DNA of 64,000 nucleotides from CCY15215 sp039194995 (GTDB lineage Bacteria > Cyanobacteriota > Cyanobacteriia > Cyanobacteriales > Spirulinaceae), in NCBI GenBank assembly GCA_039194995.1, contig JBCCVR010000002.1, positions 26,083-90,082 of the forward strand, given 5' to 3'. The position numbers were made by a program, and so were the translations under genes. The notes under the pieces were generated by a model, which saw only the letters and a list, made by a program, of their open reading frames with translations, had not been told where the DNA came from and did not search any database. This document shows, one piece after another, positions 25,197 through 34,082 of the stretch (its first letter is position 1; each line of letters opens with the position of its first letter).

Positions 25197-26804
25197 ATGG
25201 ACTGGTCAAACTTTGAATTTCCGTGGCTAACCGCAACAATTCTCCTGCCTCTAGTCGCATCTCTCGCAATTCCCGTCATTCCCGATAAAGAGGGTAAAAC
25301 CCTGCGCTGGTACTCCTTCGGCGTTGGATTCACAACCTTAACCCTTGCCTTATGGGGATTTTGGCAAAATTACGACCCCAACGAAACGGGGTATCAACTC
25401 ACGGAAACCATGACTTGGTTGCCGCAAATCGGAGTCAATTGGTCATTAGGGGTCGATGGATTATCCATGCCTCTGATTATTCTGTCTTGCTTTATCAGTA
25501 CGCTTGCTATCCTTGCATCGTGGCGGGTGGAACGAAAGCCTCGTTTATTCTATTTCCTAATGTTGGTGCTTTACAGCGCTCAGATTGGCGTTTTTGCCGC
25601 CAAGGATTTATTCCTGTTCTTCCTCGTTTGGGAATTAGAATTAGTTCCGGTTTATCTCTTGATTTCTATTTGGGGCGGTAAAAAGCGCCTTTATGCAGCA
25701 ACTAAATTTATTCTCTATACAGCCTTAGCTTCCTTATTTATTCTTGTTGCTGCTTTAGCAATGGCATTCTATGGCGACAATGTCACATTTGATATAGCCG
25801 AGTTGGGATTAAAACAGTATCCCCTTGCTCTAGAAATGTTAGCTTACATCGGCTTTCTCATCGCCTTTGGAGTCAAATTACCCCTCTTCCCCTTACACAC
25901 TTGGTTGCCCGATGCCCACGGAGAGGCTTCCGCACCTGTCTCGATGATTTTGGCAGGGGTTTTATTAAAGATGGGCGGTTATGGTTTAATCCGCTTCAAT
26001 GTGGAAATGTTCCCCATCGCTCACATCAAATTTGCTCCCGTTCTTATCATCTTAGGGATTGTTAACATTGTCTACGGTGCATTTGCTGCCTTCGGACAAA
26101 CAAACTTAAAACGCCGCTTGGCTTACTCCTCAATTTCTCATATGGGCTTTGTTCTCATCGGGATTGCTTCCTTCACGGAATTGGGCATGAGTGGGGCAAT
26201 GTTACAGATGCTTTCCCACGGTTTAATTGCTGCAATCTTGTTCTTCTTAGCTGGTGTTGTTTACGATCGCACTCACACGCTGATGATGGACGAAATGAGC
26301 GGTTTAGCAAAATTAATGCCGAAAACCTTCGCCCTATTCGTCGCGGGTTCGATGGCATCACTGGCGTTACCTGGAATGAGCGGTTTTGTAAGCGAATTGA
26401 CGATTTTCTTAGGATTGTCTAACAGCGATATGTACGGCGCTTCTTTCAAAGTCGTCACCGTATTTCTTGCCGCAGTCGGATTGATCCTCACACCGATTTA
26501 TCTACTCTCTGGATTGCGGGAAGTCTTCTACGGGAAAAATGAAGAGTCCTTGCCTTTCAAAGCCTTTGAAATGGATGCTAAACCCCGGGAAGTGTTCATC
26601 GCCGCTTGTTTGGTAATTCCGGTGGTTGCGATCGGCATTTATCCGAAATGGGTCACGGATACTTACGACGTGAAAACCGTAGGGGTTGCGATCGCCTCTC
26701 GTCAAGCCTTCCCCATCATTGCGCGAGAAGTGCCCCATCAAACCACATCCCACTTTTTACCCATCGCAACTCCGGCTTTAATGGCACCATCTTTGGAAAA
26801 TTAG
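25197..26804 (+). CDS. ndhD: NAD(P)H-quinone oxidoreductase subunit 4 (NdhD)
   Basis: 535 residues from ATG 25197; an in-frame codon at 25083 would add 38 residues unlike the family. Antiporter-like proton-channel subunit of the thylakoid NDH-1 complex, which carries out respiration, cyclic electron flow or CO2 uptake depending on the NdhD type. About 14 hydrophobic helices. Family motifs: the Glu in FLVWELELVPVYLL, LPLHTWLPDAHGEA, and the Lys in GVLLKMGGYGLIRFN. Sequence character fits NdhD1/D2-type (respiratory/cyclic) rather than the CO2-uptake types, but this is by eye. No other ndh genes are adjacent. Confidence 0.93.
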   Translation: MDWSNFEFPWLTATILLPLVASLAIPVIPDKEGKTLRWYSFGVGFTTLTLALWGFWQNYDPNETGYQLTETMTWLPQIGVNWSLGVDGLSMPLIILSCFISTLAILASWRVERKPRLFYFLMLVLYSAQIGVFAAKDLFLFFLVWELELVPVYLLISIWGGKKRLYAATKFILYTALASLFILVAALAMAFYGDNVTFDIAELGLKQYPLALEMLAYIGFLIAFGVKLPLFPLHTWLPDAHGEASAPVSMILAGVLLKMGGYGLIRFNVEMFPIAHIKFAPVLIILGIVNIVYGAFAAFGQTNLKRRLAYSSISHMGFVLIGIASFTELGMSGAMLQMLSHGLIAAILFFLAGVVYDRTHTLMMDEMSGLAKLMPKTFALFVAGSMASLALPGMSGFVSELTIFLGLSNSDMYGASFKVVTVFLAAVGLILTPIYLLSGLREVFYGKNEESLPFKAFEMDAKPREVFIAACLVIPVVAIGIYPKWVTDTYDVKTVGVAIASRQAFPIIAREVPHQTTSHFLPIATPALMAPSLEN

Positions 26805-26835
26805 CAAGATAATTTAACAAAATTTAACTAAAATG

Positions 26836-26875
26836 AAAGCGATCGCTTCTGCTGGAAATAGGGCGATCGCTTTTT
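26836..26875 (+). terminator. HIP1-containing intrinsic terminator of ndhD
   Basis: AAAGCGATCGC pairs with GCGATCGCTTT across a 16-base loop, followed by TTTTT (26871-26875). It sits 32 bases after the ndhD stop and just before the convergent moaB gene. HIP1 octamers form both stem arms. Confidence 0.75.
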
Positions 26876-26933
26876 AAGGGTTGGGCGATCGGGATAGATC
26901 GATTAATATTGCTAATCTCGCGAAGCCTCTTTT

Positions 26934-27452
26934 CTAAGTCTCGGTCAATCTCGGAATCAATTGAGCCAAATTGCAAGGACGATTGCGAGAATCAAGTTGG
27001 TCTTTAATAATACCCCATCCCGTTTGACAAGCACCGCTAGAACCCGGCAAACAAAAGATATAAGTCCCATTCACCACCCCTGCCAGAGTCCGAGACTGAA
27101 TGGTCGAGGTTTTAATCTCTTGATAAGAAATCATCCGACATATTTCGCCAAACCCTTCGATTTCTTTATCTAATAGAGGTTTAACGGCTTCTGGCGTGCC
27201 ATCTCGTCCCGTAACCCCCGTACCGCCAGTCGTTAAGATCACTTGAACCGATGGTTCTGCAACCCATTTCGAGATTACAGCGCGAATTTGGTAAATATTA
27301 TCGGGAACAATGGTTTTTTCGGCTAAAAAATGTCCTGCTTCGGTTAAGCGATCGACTAATATTTTGCCCGATTTATCATCCGCTTCGGTTCGCGTGTCAG
27401 AAACCGTCAGCACGGCAATTTTTAAAGGGAGTAAAGATTCGTTGTTATTCAT
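26934..27452 (-). CDS. moaB: Molybdenum cofactor biosynthesis protein MoaB/MogA
   Basis: 172 residues of the MoCF-binding fold: N-terminal VLTVSDTRTEADDKSG, then LTTGGTGVTGRDGTPEAV (molybdopterin-binding loop) and the C-terminal CLPGSSGACQTGW. It acts in adenylation of molybdopterin (MogA) or its MoaB equivalent. It starts 15 bases after thrS on the same strand and is probably co-transcribed with it, so it may share the metal-responsive promoter of thrS. Confidence 0.9.
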   Translation of the reverse strand: MNNNESLLPLKIAVLTVSDTRTEADDKSGKILVDRLTEAGHFLAEKTIVPDNIYQIRAVISKWVAEPSVQVILTTGGTGVTGRDGTPEAVKPLLDKEIEGFGEICRMISYQEIKTSTIQSRTLAGVVNGTYIFCLPGSSGACQTGWGIIKDQLDSRNRPCNLAQLIPRLTET

Positions 27453-27467
27453 TTATTGCTGCCCGAT

Positions 27468-29342
27468 CTAAATCTTAGTTTTCTGAGCGATAACATCTTC
27501 CAACTTCTCTTTTAAATCGGTGATGTTCGTCGTCCCAATATCTCCTTGTTGGCGAGTCCGAATACTCAAAGTTTGAGTTTCAACTTCTCGATTGCCAACG
27601 ATCGCGACAACGGGAATTTTTTCTAATTCGGCATTCCGGATTTGCTTACCCAAACGTTCCCCCGTACAGTCTATTTCTGCCCGATAACCAGCCTGTTTGA
27701 GCATTTCTAGTACCGCATTCCCATACGCCCTTTGTTCCTCACCTACGGGGAGCAAGCGAATCTGTATCGGTGCGAGCCATAACGGAAAATCCCCGGCATA
27801 GTTTTCGATTAAAATGCCGTAAAAACGCTCTAAAGACCCAAAAATTGCCCGATGAATCATAATCGGACGTTGATGAGAACCATCAGCCGCGACATATTTC
27901 ATGTCAAAGCGTTCGGGTAAATTAAAATCGACTTGGATCGTCGAACATTGCCAAGTCCGGCCGATCGCATCTTTAATTTTGATATCGATTTTAGGGCCAT
28001 AGAAAGCACCGCCCCCCTTATCTTCCAAGTAATCCCAACCTTTTGTATTTAAGGCTTCGACTAGAGCATTAGTCGCCAATTCCCAACCTTCATCCGTCCC
28101 GACCGATTTATCCGGGCGAGTGGACAGATTAACCTCATAGTTCTTAAACCCAAAATCCGAAAGAATCTTTTCCGTTAAATTAAGGACTCCGAGAATTTCT
28201 TGGGCAATTTGGGTGGGCAAACAGAAAACATGAGCATCATCCTGCGTAAAACCCCGTACCCGCATTAAGCCATGTAACGCCCCAGAACGTTCGTAGCGAT
28301 ATACCGTCCCTAATTCTGCCCAACGCAACGGTAATTCGCGATAAGAATGGAGGTCATTTTTATAGGTTAAAACGTGAAAAGGACAGTTCATCGGCTTAAT
28401 TTGATAAGCCTGTTTCTCAATATCCATCGAGTCGAACATATTCTCCCGATAGAAGTCAAAATGACCCGATGTTTTCCACAAGTCTAAGTTAGCGATGTGG
28501 GGTGTATAGAGAAGTTCGTAACCCGAATCTAAATGAGTCTTGCGCCAATAATCTTCAATGACATAGCGCATCTTTGCACCGCGAGGATGCCAAAAAACTA
28601 ACCCCCCCCCTGCGTCGTCTTGAATGCTAAACAGTTTTAACTCTTTCCCAAGTTTGCGATGATCGCGGCGTTTGGCTTCTTCTTTTTGCTTCAAATACGC
28701 CTCTAATTGTTCGGGAGTTTCCCAAGCAGTCCCATAGATGCGCTGGAGTTGAGCCTTGGTTTCATCTCCTCGCCAGTATGCCCCCGCTACGCTTTCTAAA
28801 GCGAAAGCCTTGGGGTGAATCTCTCCGGTATAGTTAATATGAGGTCCCGCACAAAGATCCCACCAAGACACAGTAGCAGGAACTTTAACGGGTTTGATTA
28901 AGGAAGGTTCGGGTAACGCTGCTTTGAGTTTTTCTCCGACATCGGGCAATCTCCCGCCATCGGGACTGCCGATATAGTAACGGGTAATGGTTTCCCCTTC
29001 GGGAATGCTGTCTAAGATTTCGAGTTTATAGGGTTCGCCTAACTGTTCGATTTCTGTTTTAATTTCTGCTCTGGTTATCTCTTCCCGAATAATCGGCAAA
29101 TTCGCTTTAATAATGAAGCGCATTTGCTTGGTAATTTTTTTGAGATCTTCAGGGGTAAAAGGTTGGGGGCGATCGAAATCGTAATAAAAACCCGCATCCG
29201 TAGTCGGTCCAATCGTAACTTTTGTCTCTGGAAATAAGATTTGTACTGCCATCGCCATAACATGGGCGCAAGTGTGACGAATGCGCTCTAATTGTTCTGG
29301 GTTGGTAATTTGTAAGGGAGACTGGGTTAACTGACTGACCAT
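27468..29342 (-). CDS. thrS: Threonyl-tRNA synthetase (editing-competent)
   Basis: 624 residues. No N-terminal TGS domain; the chain begins with the editing domain. Editing-site residues H23 and H27 (HTCAH) and the Cys/His pair of CAGPH near 170 are kept. Catalytic core: MNCPFH (zinc Cys), the His of LHGLMRVRGFTQDDAH, IMIHRAIFGSLERF, then a C-terminal anticodon-binding domain. Class II enzyme charging tRNA-Thr; the active site holds one zinc. A Zur/Fur-like palindrome lies about 23-37 bases upstream of the start. In Anabaena sp. PCC 7120 one of two thrS copies is reported to be Zur-controlled. Whether this genome has a second thrS cannot be seen here. Confidence 0.96.
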   Translation of the reverse strand: MVSQLTQSPLQITNPEQLERIRHTCAHVMAMAVQILFPETKVTIGPTTDAGFYYDFDRPQPFTPEDLKKITKQMRFIIKANLPIIREEITRAEIKTEIEQLGEPYKLEILDSIPEGETITRYYIGSPDGGRLPDVGEKLKAALPEPSLIKPVKVPATVSWWDLCAGPHINYTGEIHPKAFALESVAGAYWRGDETKAQLQRIYGTAWETPEQLEAYLKQKEEAKRRDHRKLGKELKLFSIQDDAGGGLVFWHPRGAKMRYVIEDYWRKTHLDSGYELLYTPHIANLDLWKTSGHFDFYRENMFDSMDIEKQAYQIKPMNCPFHVLTYKNDLHSYRELPLRWAELGTVYRYERSGALHGLMRVRGFTQDDAHVFCLPTQIAQEILGVLNLTEKILSDFGFKNYEVNLSTRPDKSVGTDEGWELATNALVEALNTKGWDYLEDKGGGAFYGPKIDIKIKDAIGRTWQCSTIQVDFNLPERFDMKYVAADGSHQRPIMIHRAIFGSLERFYGILIENYAGDFPLWLAPIQIRLLPVGEEQRAYGNAVLEMLKQAGYRAEIDCTGERLGKQIRNAELEKIPVVAIVGNREVETQTLSIRTRQQGDIGTTNITDLKEKLEDVIAQKTKI

Positions 29343-29364
29343 TGCGATTGCGGAATTACAAGAA

Positions 29365-29379
29365 TGATAATGGTTATCA
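29365..29379. promoter_or_regulatory. Zur/Fur-type box upstream of thrS-moaB
   Basis: TGATAATGGTTATCA, a 7-1-7 palindrome matching the cyanobacterial Zur consensus TGATAATNATTATCA with one mismatch; 16 of 19 positions also fit the Fur consensus. It is 23 bases upstream of the thrS ATG, where a repressor would block transcription. Confidence 0.65.
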
Positions 29380-29427
29380 TTATACCGTGAATTGAGTCTG
29401 GGAGTTGAGCGATCGAACTAACTCAGC

Positions 29428-29459
29428 AAAATAAAACCCAACCCTAATGGCTAGGATTG
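29428..29459 (-). terminator. Terminator of the DUF1636-like gene
   Basis: On the minus strand, CAATCCTA pairs with TAGGGTTG (one mismatch) across a 5-base loop, followed by a TTTTATTTT tract (complement at 29428-29436). It lies 59 bases after the DUF1636-like stop and before thrS. Confidence 0.6.
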
Positions 29460-29517
29460 AGTTTTTGATGCCCGGTAGCTCAACTGCGATGACATCAAAG
29501 ATATAGAGTTTGGTCGC

Positions 29518-29907
29518 TCAAATTTCTGATGAACTTGCTAGAGGTGGTAAAACAAAGGAAGTGGCCTGCTGAATCGTTTGAGAACGCTCTCGGTAAGGGA
29601 CTTTTCCTTGGGATGTATTGACATATTGGTCGATAAACTTTAACAGTTCGGGTGCAGACTCAATCGGTGCAAGTCGATCGAAAATAAAGGTCAACTTATC
29701 ATCAGCCGCTAATGTTACCGCGCAAGAACGACGACAGGCTGCCATACAGGATAAGGGTTTGAGGGTGATGCGATCGCGCCATTCATATTTTTCTAGGCCC
29801 TTTTCTAATTCTTGAATGAGGTGTTGTCCTCCCGAGAGTCCGTTTTTTTTTTTCTGATCCTCGGAAAATCGACAGAGGCTGCAAACAAATAGGGTGTGTT
29901 GAGTCAT
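29518..29907 (-). CDS. DUF1636-like metal-binding protein
   Basis: 129 residues. N-terminal CSLC and a central CMAACRRSC give five cysteines in a thioredoxin-like ferredoxin arrangement resembling DUF1636 (COG5469, predicted metal-binding) from memory. Probably cytoplasmic, perhaps 2Fe-2S or zinc binding. It lies upstream of thrS on the same strand but is separated by a terminator and a Zur/Fur box. It begins close to the relic of a UbiH-like gene (29947-30009). Confidence 0.7.
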   Translation of the reverse strand: MTQHTLFVCSLCRFSEDQKKKNGLSGGQHLIQELEKGLEKYEWRDRITLKPLSCMAACRRSCAVTLAADDKLTFIFDRLAPIESAPELLKFIDQYVNTSQGKVPYRERSQTIQQATSFVLPPLASSSEI

Positions 29908-29946
29908 AGTATTGTTGAACGAAAATAGGGGTGGATTTATAAGTAA

Positions 29947-30009
29947 CTAAAGTTCCAGACGACGGAGAATTAGTGCGAATAGCCAATGATTCGAGAAGAT
30001 GCGATCGCG
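29947..30009 (-). pseudogene. C-terminal relic of a UbiH-like FAD hydroxylase
   Basis: Read on the minus strand it gives RDRIFSNHWLFALILRRLEL then stop. The intact hydroxylase gene encodes DRIFSNNWLPALIIRRLGLW at the same region (DNA 31898-31952), and the two stretches align over about 52 bases with roughly seven differences. No upstream reading frame remains. Clear relic of a second copy. Confidence 0.7.
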
Positions 30010-30057
30010 AACAACTTTTGTACTATGCCCTTCTGCATTGCTTGTATAACTGGGAAC

Positions 30058-31188
30058 TCAATTCGCCGTCTTGGTTGCTTGACGAAAGGATGCGATCGAG
30101 ACCAAACGGTTGGAGGGTGCATCCCACAGAAGAAATTGGGCGCAGTCCAATACGTCTCCCATTCTCAGGGTTTTGACATCTGAGAGGAGATGACTATTTT
30201 CACGATGACAAGCAGCAAGATGATAATTGGGAATTTTTTCGCAGAGATGATGAATTGTATGATAGCCAATCTCTGCGGTAAACCATCTGAGAATGGGGGG
30301 TAATTCTAAATAACTGCTGCCTTTAACTGCTGCCAAAACATAGTTCCAGTCTGCTGTTTTGTGAGCATAAGCCCCTTCAAAAATATGCTGGACAAAAAAG
30401 ATCCAGATAAAAATCATCCCCGAACAGGCGATCGTAATAGAGTAAATACTCCAAAACAGCCAAAATCCCCATAAATGACCTAGAATAATCCAGCCACCGA
30501 CTACACAAATATTGTTGAGCAGTAAATCCCAAAATTCAGTAGCCGATTGCCAATGTTTAGAATGGTGGGTAGATAAGGTTTGCCCTAAGTAAAACTCTGA
30601 ATCCTGCATCAAAGCAGTGAATAGATGATGAATGAAATCAAAGATTCCCATAATCAACATCAATCTAGGTTTAATAACAAGGTAGAAAAAACCACCAAGA
30701 AGTCCCATGAACGGATGTCGTAAGACTTCATACAATCTTTGATTCAACGGATCGAGTTGAGAAAACTCCTCAGTCGATAAGAAATCTGCCACACCCCGAT
30801 ATCGCTCCCAGTCCCCATTCGTTTTATGATGGTAAGCATGATCTCTTGACCATCCATATTGAGGCATTGCATTGATTACACCCAGCAAGAATCCCAAGAT
30901 TCGGTTTGCTAATGTTGACTGAAAGAGAGAATCGTGTCCGCAATCGTGCATTAAAGAGAAACAACGTAGTGAAAAGAGGATTTGCAAGATAATAATCGGA
31001 GGGAGTAACCACAGAGAAATCGATGTAGCTTTTACTGCCAAAATCCACAAGAGAACATAAGGCACAACAGTATTGAGAATTTGATAGGTCGCCCGTAGGT
31101 TACTTCTCTTGATATAAGTCGTCAAAACAAAGTCGCCTTTTCTGAGTGCATCCTGTGGTTTTATTCGATGGTTTCGGACTTTACTCAT
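30058..31188 (-). CDS. Fatty acid desaturase (membrane di-iron, DesA-like)
   Basis: About 376 residues from ATG 31188. This start gives an ATGAGTAA overlap with the upstream stop and is preferred over the first in-frame codon at 31215. Three histidine boxes: HDCGH, HAYHH, and HTIHH near the C-terminus. Four to six hydrophobic segments. Membrane enzyme using ferredoxin and O2 to put double bonds in acyl lipids; position specificity cannot be told (the spacing resembles omega-6/DesA types). Translationally coupled to the orphan gene 31181-31633. Confidence 0.88.
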   Translation of the reverse strand: MSKVRNHRIKPQDALRKGDFVLTTYIKRSNLRATYQILNTVVPYVLLWILAVKATSISLWLLPPIIILQILFSLRCFSLMHDCGHDSLFQSTLANRILGFLLGVINAMPQYGWSRDHAYHHKTNGDWERYRGVADFLSTEEFSQLDPLNQRLYEVLRHPFMGLLGGFFYLVIKPRLMLIMGIFDFIHHLFTALMQDSEFYLGQTLSTHHSKHWQSATEFWDLLLNNICVVGGWIILGHLWGFWLFWSIYSITIACSGMIFIWIFFVQHIFEGAYAHKTADWNYVLAAVKGSSYLELPPILRWFTAEIGYHTIHHLCEKIPNYHLAACHRENSHLLSDVKTLRMGDVLDCAQFLLWDAPSNRLVSIASFRQATKTAN

Positions 31189-31633
31189 TGCATTCTCCGC
31201 GAGTCGGTGAATCAAGCTGAAATTCTGACCAACGCCACTGCATTTGCTGGTAACAATCTATGGTGGTAATTGCAAGATTTTGGAGTAGATTAATCTCTGC
31301 TCGACCATTTTTGTTAATCAAGAGCAGAATTTGTTGGACTGGATTATAAGTGAGAGTCGTGTCGATTAAGCGTTCAACTAAGGTTGCTTTCAAGTTCAAT
31401 GTCTGTAAATAGGTAGAAACATCTGACAGAGCCACGAAATGAACGGCATACTCTATAATGTCAGTGTTCCAATTCACTGATGCCTCGTCAGCGATCGCCA
31501 CGTTACAGACCACCATGCCTCGTCCCTGAGTTGTAAATCCTTTCCATGCCGTATGTCCTAGAGGGACAAGGTTTTCCCGAATAAATGGATTTTGCCGATA
31601 GCCAGAATAGCTATGCCAAAGATCGTTTCTCAT
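31181..31633 (-). CDS. Hypothetical protein, paralogue of 59940-60425
   Basis: 150 residues, soluble, no signal peptide. It shares a pattern with the protein at 59940: LVPLGHTAWKGF / LLVIGYNAWAGH near the N-terminus, RGMVVCN / RGAIVCS, and a C-terminal YNPVQQILLLI...NLAITTIDCY.Q....W.EFQ. This defines a small cyanobacterial family of unknown function. Its stop overlaps the desaturase start, so it is co-translated with the desaturase and could be a partner of lipid modification. Confidence 0.7.
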   Translation of the reverse strand: MRNDLWHSYSGYRQNPFIRENLVPLGHTAWKGFTTQGRGMVVCNVAIADEASVNWNTDIIEYAVHFVALSDVSTYLQTLNLKATLVERLIDTTLTYNPVQQILLLINKNGRAEINLLQNLAITTIDCYQQMQWRWSEFQLDSPTRGECNE

Positions 31634-31797
31634 AACTATCCTCTCGCAGTTGTTGTGTTGCTCCTACCCTGCTTTTAAGGGCAGGGTGGAAATATTCGTT
31701 TTCAAAAAATTAAGTGAGAAATTTGATTGAATTACAGTCAAATTGATGACGATGGGTGCGGAGGCTTCCGACCCAGATCCAATCGTCATGTGGATAT

Positions 31798-33009
31798 TTA
31801 ACTCGCCCTTCCTAATTGAGGGATGCGACCCAGAAAACCCGTCATCAACTTGAGAGCAAAAATCTTAAATGGGGGTAGATTCCGCAGTAGCCAAAGCCCC
31901 AGACGACGGATAATGAGTGCGGGTAGCCAATTGTTCGAGAAGATGCGATCGAGGAAATCTGTAAACCCCAGTACAGTCAGGTTTTCGATTTTACGCCAGC
32001 GTTCGTAACGTTTGAGAACTTTAACCTCGCCGATATCTTCTCCTCGTTGATGGCTCTCTGAGAGAACTTGTGCCAATGCAGCAGCATCTCGAATTCCGAG
32101 ATTGAGTCCTTGTCCTCCCACGGGATGGCAACGGTGTGCAGCGTCTCCAATTAATGCGAGTCGGGGCTTGACATAATGCCAACACTGAAATAACTGCACG
32201 GGGAAAATGGCGCGATCGCTCTCTAACTCGAGCTTGCCTAACAAGCCTCCCGTATAGTATTCCAGTTGGGTTAAAAACTCTGCTTCCTCTAGCTCCTGAA
32301 TGGCTCGAGCCTCTGCATGAGGAGCAGTCCAAACAATACTACAGCGATTTCCGGGTAAGGGTAACACCCCCATTGGGCCATTCGCCCAAAATCGCTCGAA
32401 GGCGATATCATTACGGGGCGCTTCGTGGCTAACCGTAAAGGTGACACAGGACTGCCAATATTTCCAGCCTGTTGTTTTAATTCCAGCCCAGTCGCGAAGG
32501 CGCGATCTCGCTCCATCGGCACCGATGACCAGTTTTGTCCTTAATTGCCGTTGATGACCGTCTATGTCTACCTCGACCACTGCACCTTCAGCCTCGTAGG
32601 TCACTCCACGAGTCTTAGCGGGACATAACCAGTTTGCATGGTCGCATCCCTCGATGTACTTTTGCAAAGACTGCAAAATCGTTTTGTGTTCGGCGACATA
32701 ACCCAGAAATTCCGTTCCCAAATCGACGGTTTTAAATTTAACGATTTGAGGATCGTCAGCATCAGAGAGATAAATCTGGCGATACTTGCCCAGATCTGCA
32801 ATAACTTCTGACAAAATCCCAATTTTCTGAAAAATTCTTCCAGAAAGAGGAGAGAGAGAATAGGCTTGCTCCCTAGCTGCTGCGACTTCTAAAGAATTCG
32901 CTTCAATGACGATCGCACTTAATCCAGAGTTTTTAAGGGCAGCCGCTAGAGTCGCACCGACAATTCCCCCCCCGACAATCACCACATCACAATCAAAATT
33001 AGTCACCAT
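31798..33009 (-). CDS. UbiH/COQ6-type FAD-dependent hydroxylase
   Basis: 403 residues. N-terminal FAD-binding VVIVGGGIVGATLAAAL, a conserved DG motif (IGADGARSRLR), and the C-terminal GDAAHRCHPVGGQGLNLG that binds FAD ribityl. Family members hydroxylate ubiquinone precursors in other bacteria. In cyanobacteria, which lack ubiquinone, the substrate is unclear, possibly a quinone or aromatic acid. It is the gene after the MPBQ/MSBQ methyltransferase (14-base gap), so a prenylquinone role is plausible. Its C-terminal coding region has a relic copy at 29947-30009. Confidence 0.88.
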   Translation of the reverse strand: MVTNFDCDVVIVGGGIVGATLAAALKNSGLSAIVIEANSLEVAAAREQAYSLSPLSGRIFQKIGILSEVIADLGKYRQIYLSDADDPQIVKFKTVDLGTEFLGYVAEHKTILQSLQKYIEGCDHANWLCPAKTRGVTYEAEGAVVEVDIDGHQRQLRTKLVIGADGARSRLRDWAGIKTTGWKYWQSCVTFTVSHEAPRNDIAFERFWANGPMGVLPLPGNRCSIVWTAPHAEARAIQELEEAEFLTQLEYYTGGLLGKLELESDRAIFPVQLFQCWHYVKPRLALIGDAAHRCHPVGGQGLNLGIRDAAALAQVLSESHQRGEDIGEVKVLKRYERWRKIENLTVLGFTDFLDRIFSNNWLPALIIRRLGLWLLRNLPPFKIFALKLMTGFLGRIPQLGRAS

Positions 33010-33023
33010 TTGCTATTAATTTG

Positions 33024-34055
33024 TTAAGCGTTAACGACTTGAGAGCGAGCAGTTTCCTCAGACTGTGCGGCAGAATCGGACTTAAGGGCGCGAAACATTC
33101 CAAATCTGCAAAGTCCGGCACCAAACCCGATCCGCATTAACAATAGAGTGGGGACTTCTCTCAATGATTTGATAAATCCCGAGAAGCCAAACTTAATCAG
33201 TCCTTGAGGTCGCACGATTCCTTGCAAAATCGAATCAATCCAAGAAGGGAGAGTTTCTTGCGTCCAATCTGCTGTTACCACTTCTCCTGCGACTAATCCC
33301 GTCTCTGCGATCAGTTCGGAAAAGCCTTCGATACTCGAAAAAGCTGGGTGCGACCACTGATCTAGAAGTTGACGCATGACGGGTTTTTCCCAGAAATTCA
33401 GTGGGATGGTGCGATCGTCGCGCTGATTCCAGTCTGCTACAACTAAAATACCGCCAGGTTTTAAGACTCGCATCATTTCTGACGCATATTTAGCTTTATC
33501 GGGCATATGGGGGCCTGCTTCAATCGACCAAACCACATCGAAACTATTATCGGGAAAAGATAAGGCCAAAGCATCATCGACTTGGAATTTAGCCGTAACT
33601 TCTTGGGGGGTTAATTCTGTTGCCCGTTGTACTTGTTTGGGACTGATCGTAACCCCCGTCACTTCAAACTCGTATTCTTTGGCTAAGATACGGCTGCTAC
33701 CCCCAATTCCACAACCGACATCTAAAACAGTTGTCTTGGAAGGTAAAGTATCTAAGCCACCCCATTTGACCATTTCGCGAACGAAGTCGGCTTTGGCTTC
33801 TAAAAAATCTTTACGCTGCGGTGGCGAACCATAATGCCCTAAGTGGATATGTTCGCCCCAGTAAAATTCTAAGATACCGTCTTGAGTCCATTCATCATAG
33901 GAATTGGCGACCGTATCAGACGATTCATAACTGCGGGGAGTGATTAGATAGAGGGCAACACCGACTATTAATAGTAAAACCAGAAATCCCAAGGCGTAAT
34001 ATAGGTACATTGAAGTTAAGTTGTAATATTGGTTGTTATGAAATCGAGTCAGCAA
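33024..34055 (-). CDS. MPBQ/MSBQ methyltransferase (tocopherol/plastoquinone)
   Basis: 343 residues. N-terminal membrane helix (about 17-38), then a SAM methyltransferase fold: motif I VLDVGCGIGGSS, and motif post-I with the EAGPHMPD segment. Order and residues closely follow the cyanobacterial 2-methyl-6-phytyl-1,4-benzoquinol methyltransferase (Synechocystis Sll0418 type), which methylates precursors of tocopherol and plastoquinone at the membrane. The true start may be the ATG at residue 16, just before the helix. Followed by the UbiH-like hydroxylase on the same strand. Confidence 0.9.
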   Translation of the reverse strand: MLTRFHNNQYYNLTSMYLYYALGFLVLLLIVGVALYLITPRSYESSDTVANSYDEWTQDGILEFYWGEHIHLGHYGSPPQRKDFLEAKADFVREMVKWGGLDTLPSKTTVLDVGCGIGGSSRILAKEYEFEVTGVTISPKQVQRATELTPQEVTAKFQVDDALALSFPDNSFDVVWSIEAGPHMPDKAKYASEMMRVLKPGGILVVADWNQRDDRTIPLNFWEKPVMRQLLDQWSHPAFSSIEGFSELIAETGLVAGEVVTADWTQETLPSWIDSILQGIVRPQGLIKFGFSGFIKSLREVPTLLLMRIGFGAGLCRFGMFRALKSDSAAQSEETARSQVVNA

Positions 34056-34082
34056 AACTCAAGGCTTTTTGGGTGAAAGAGA

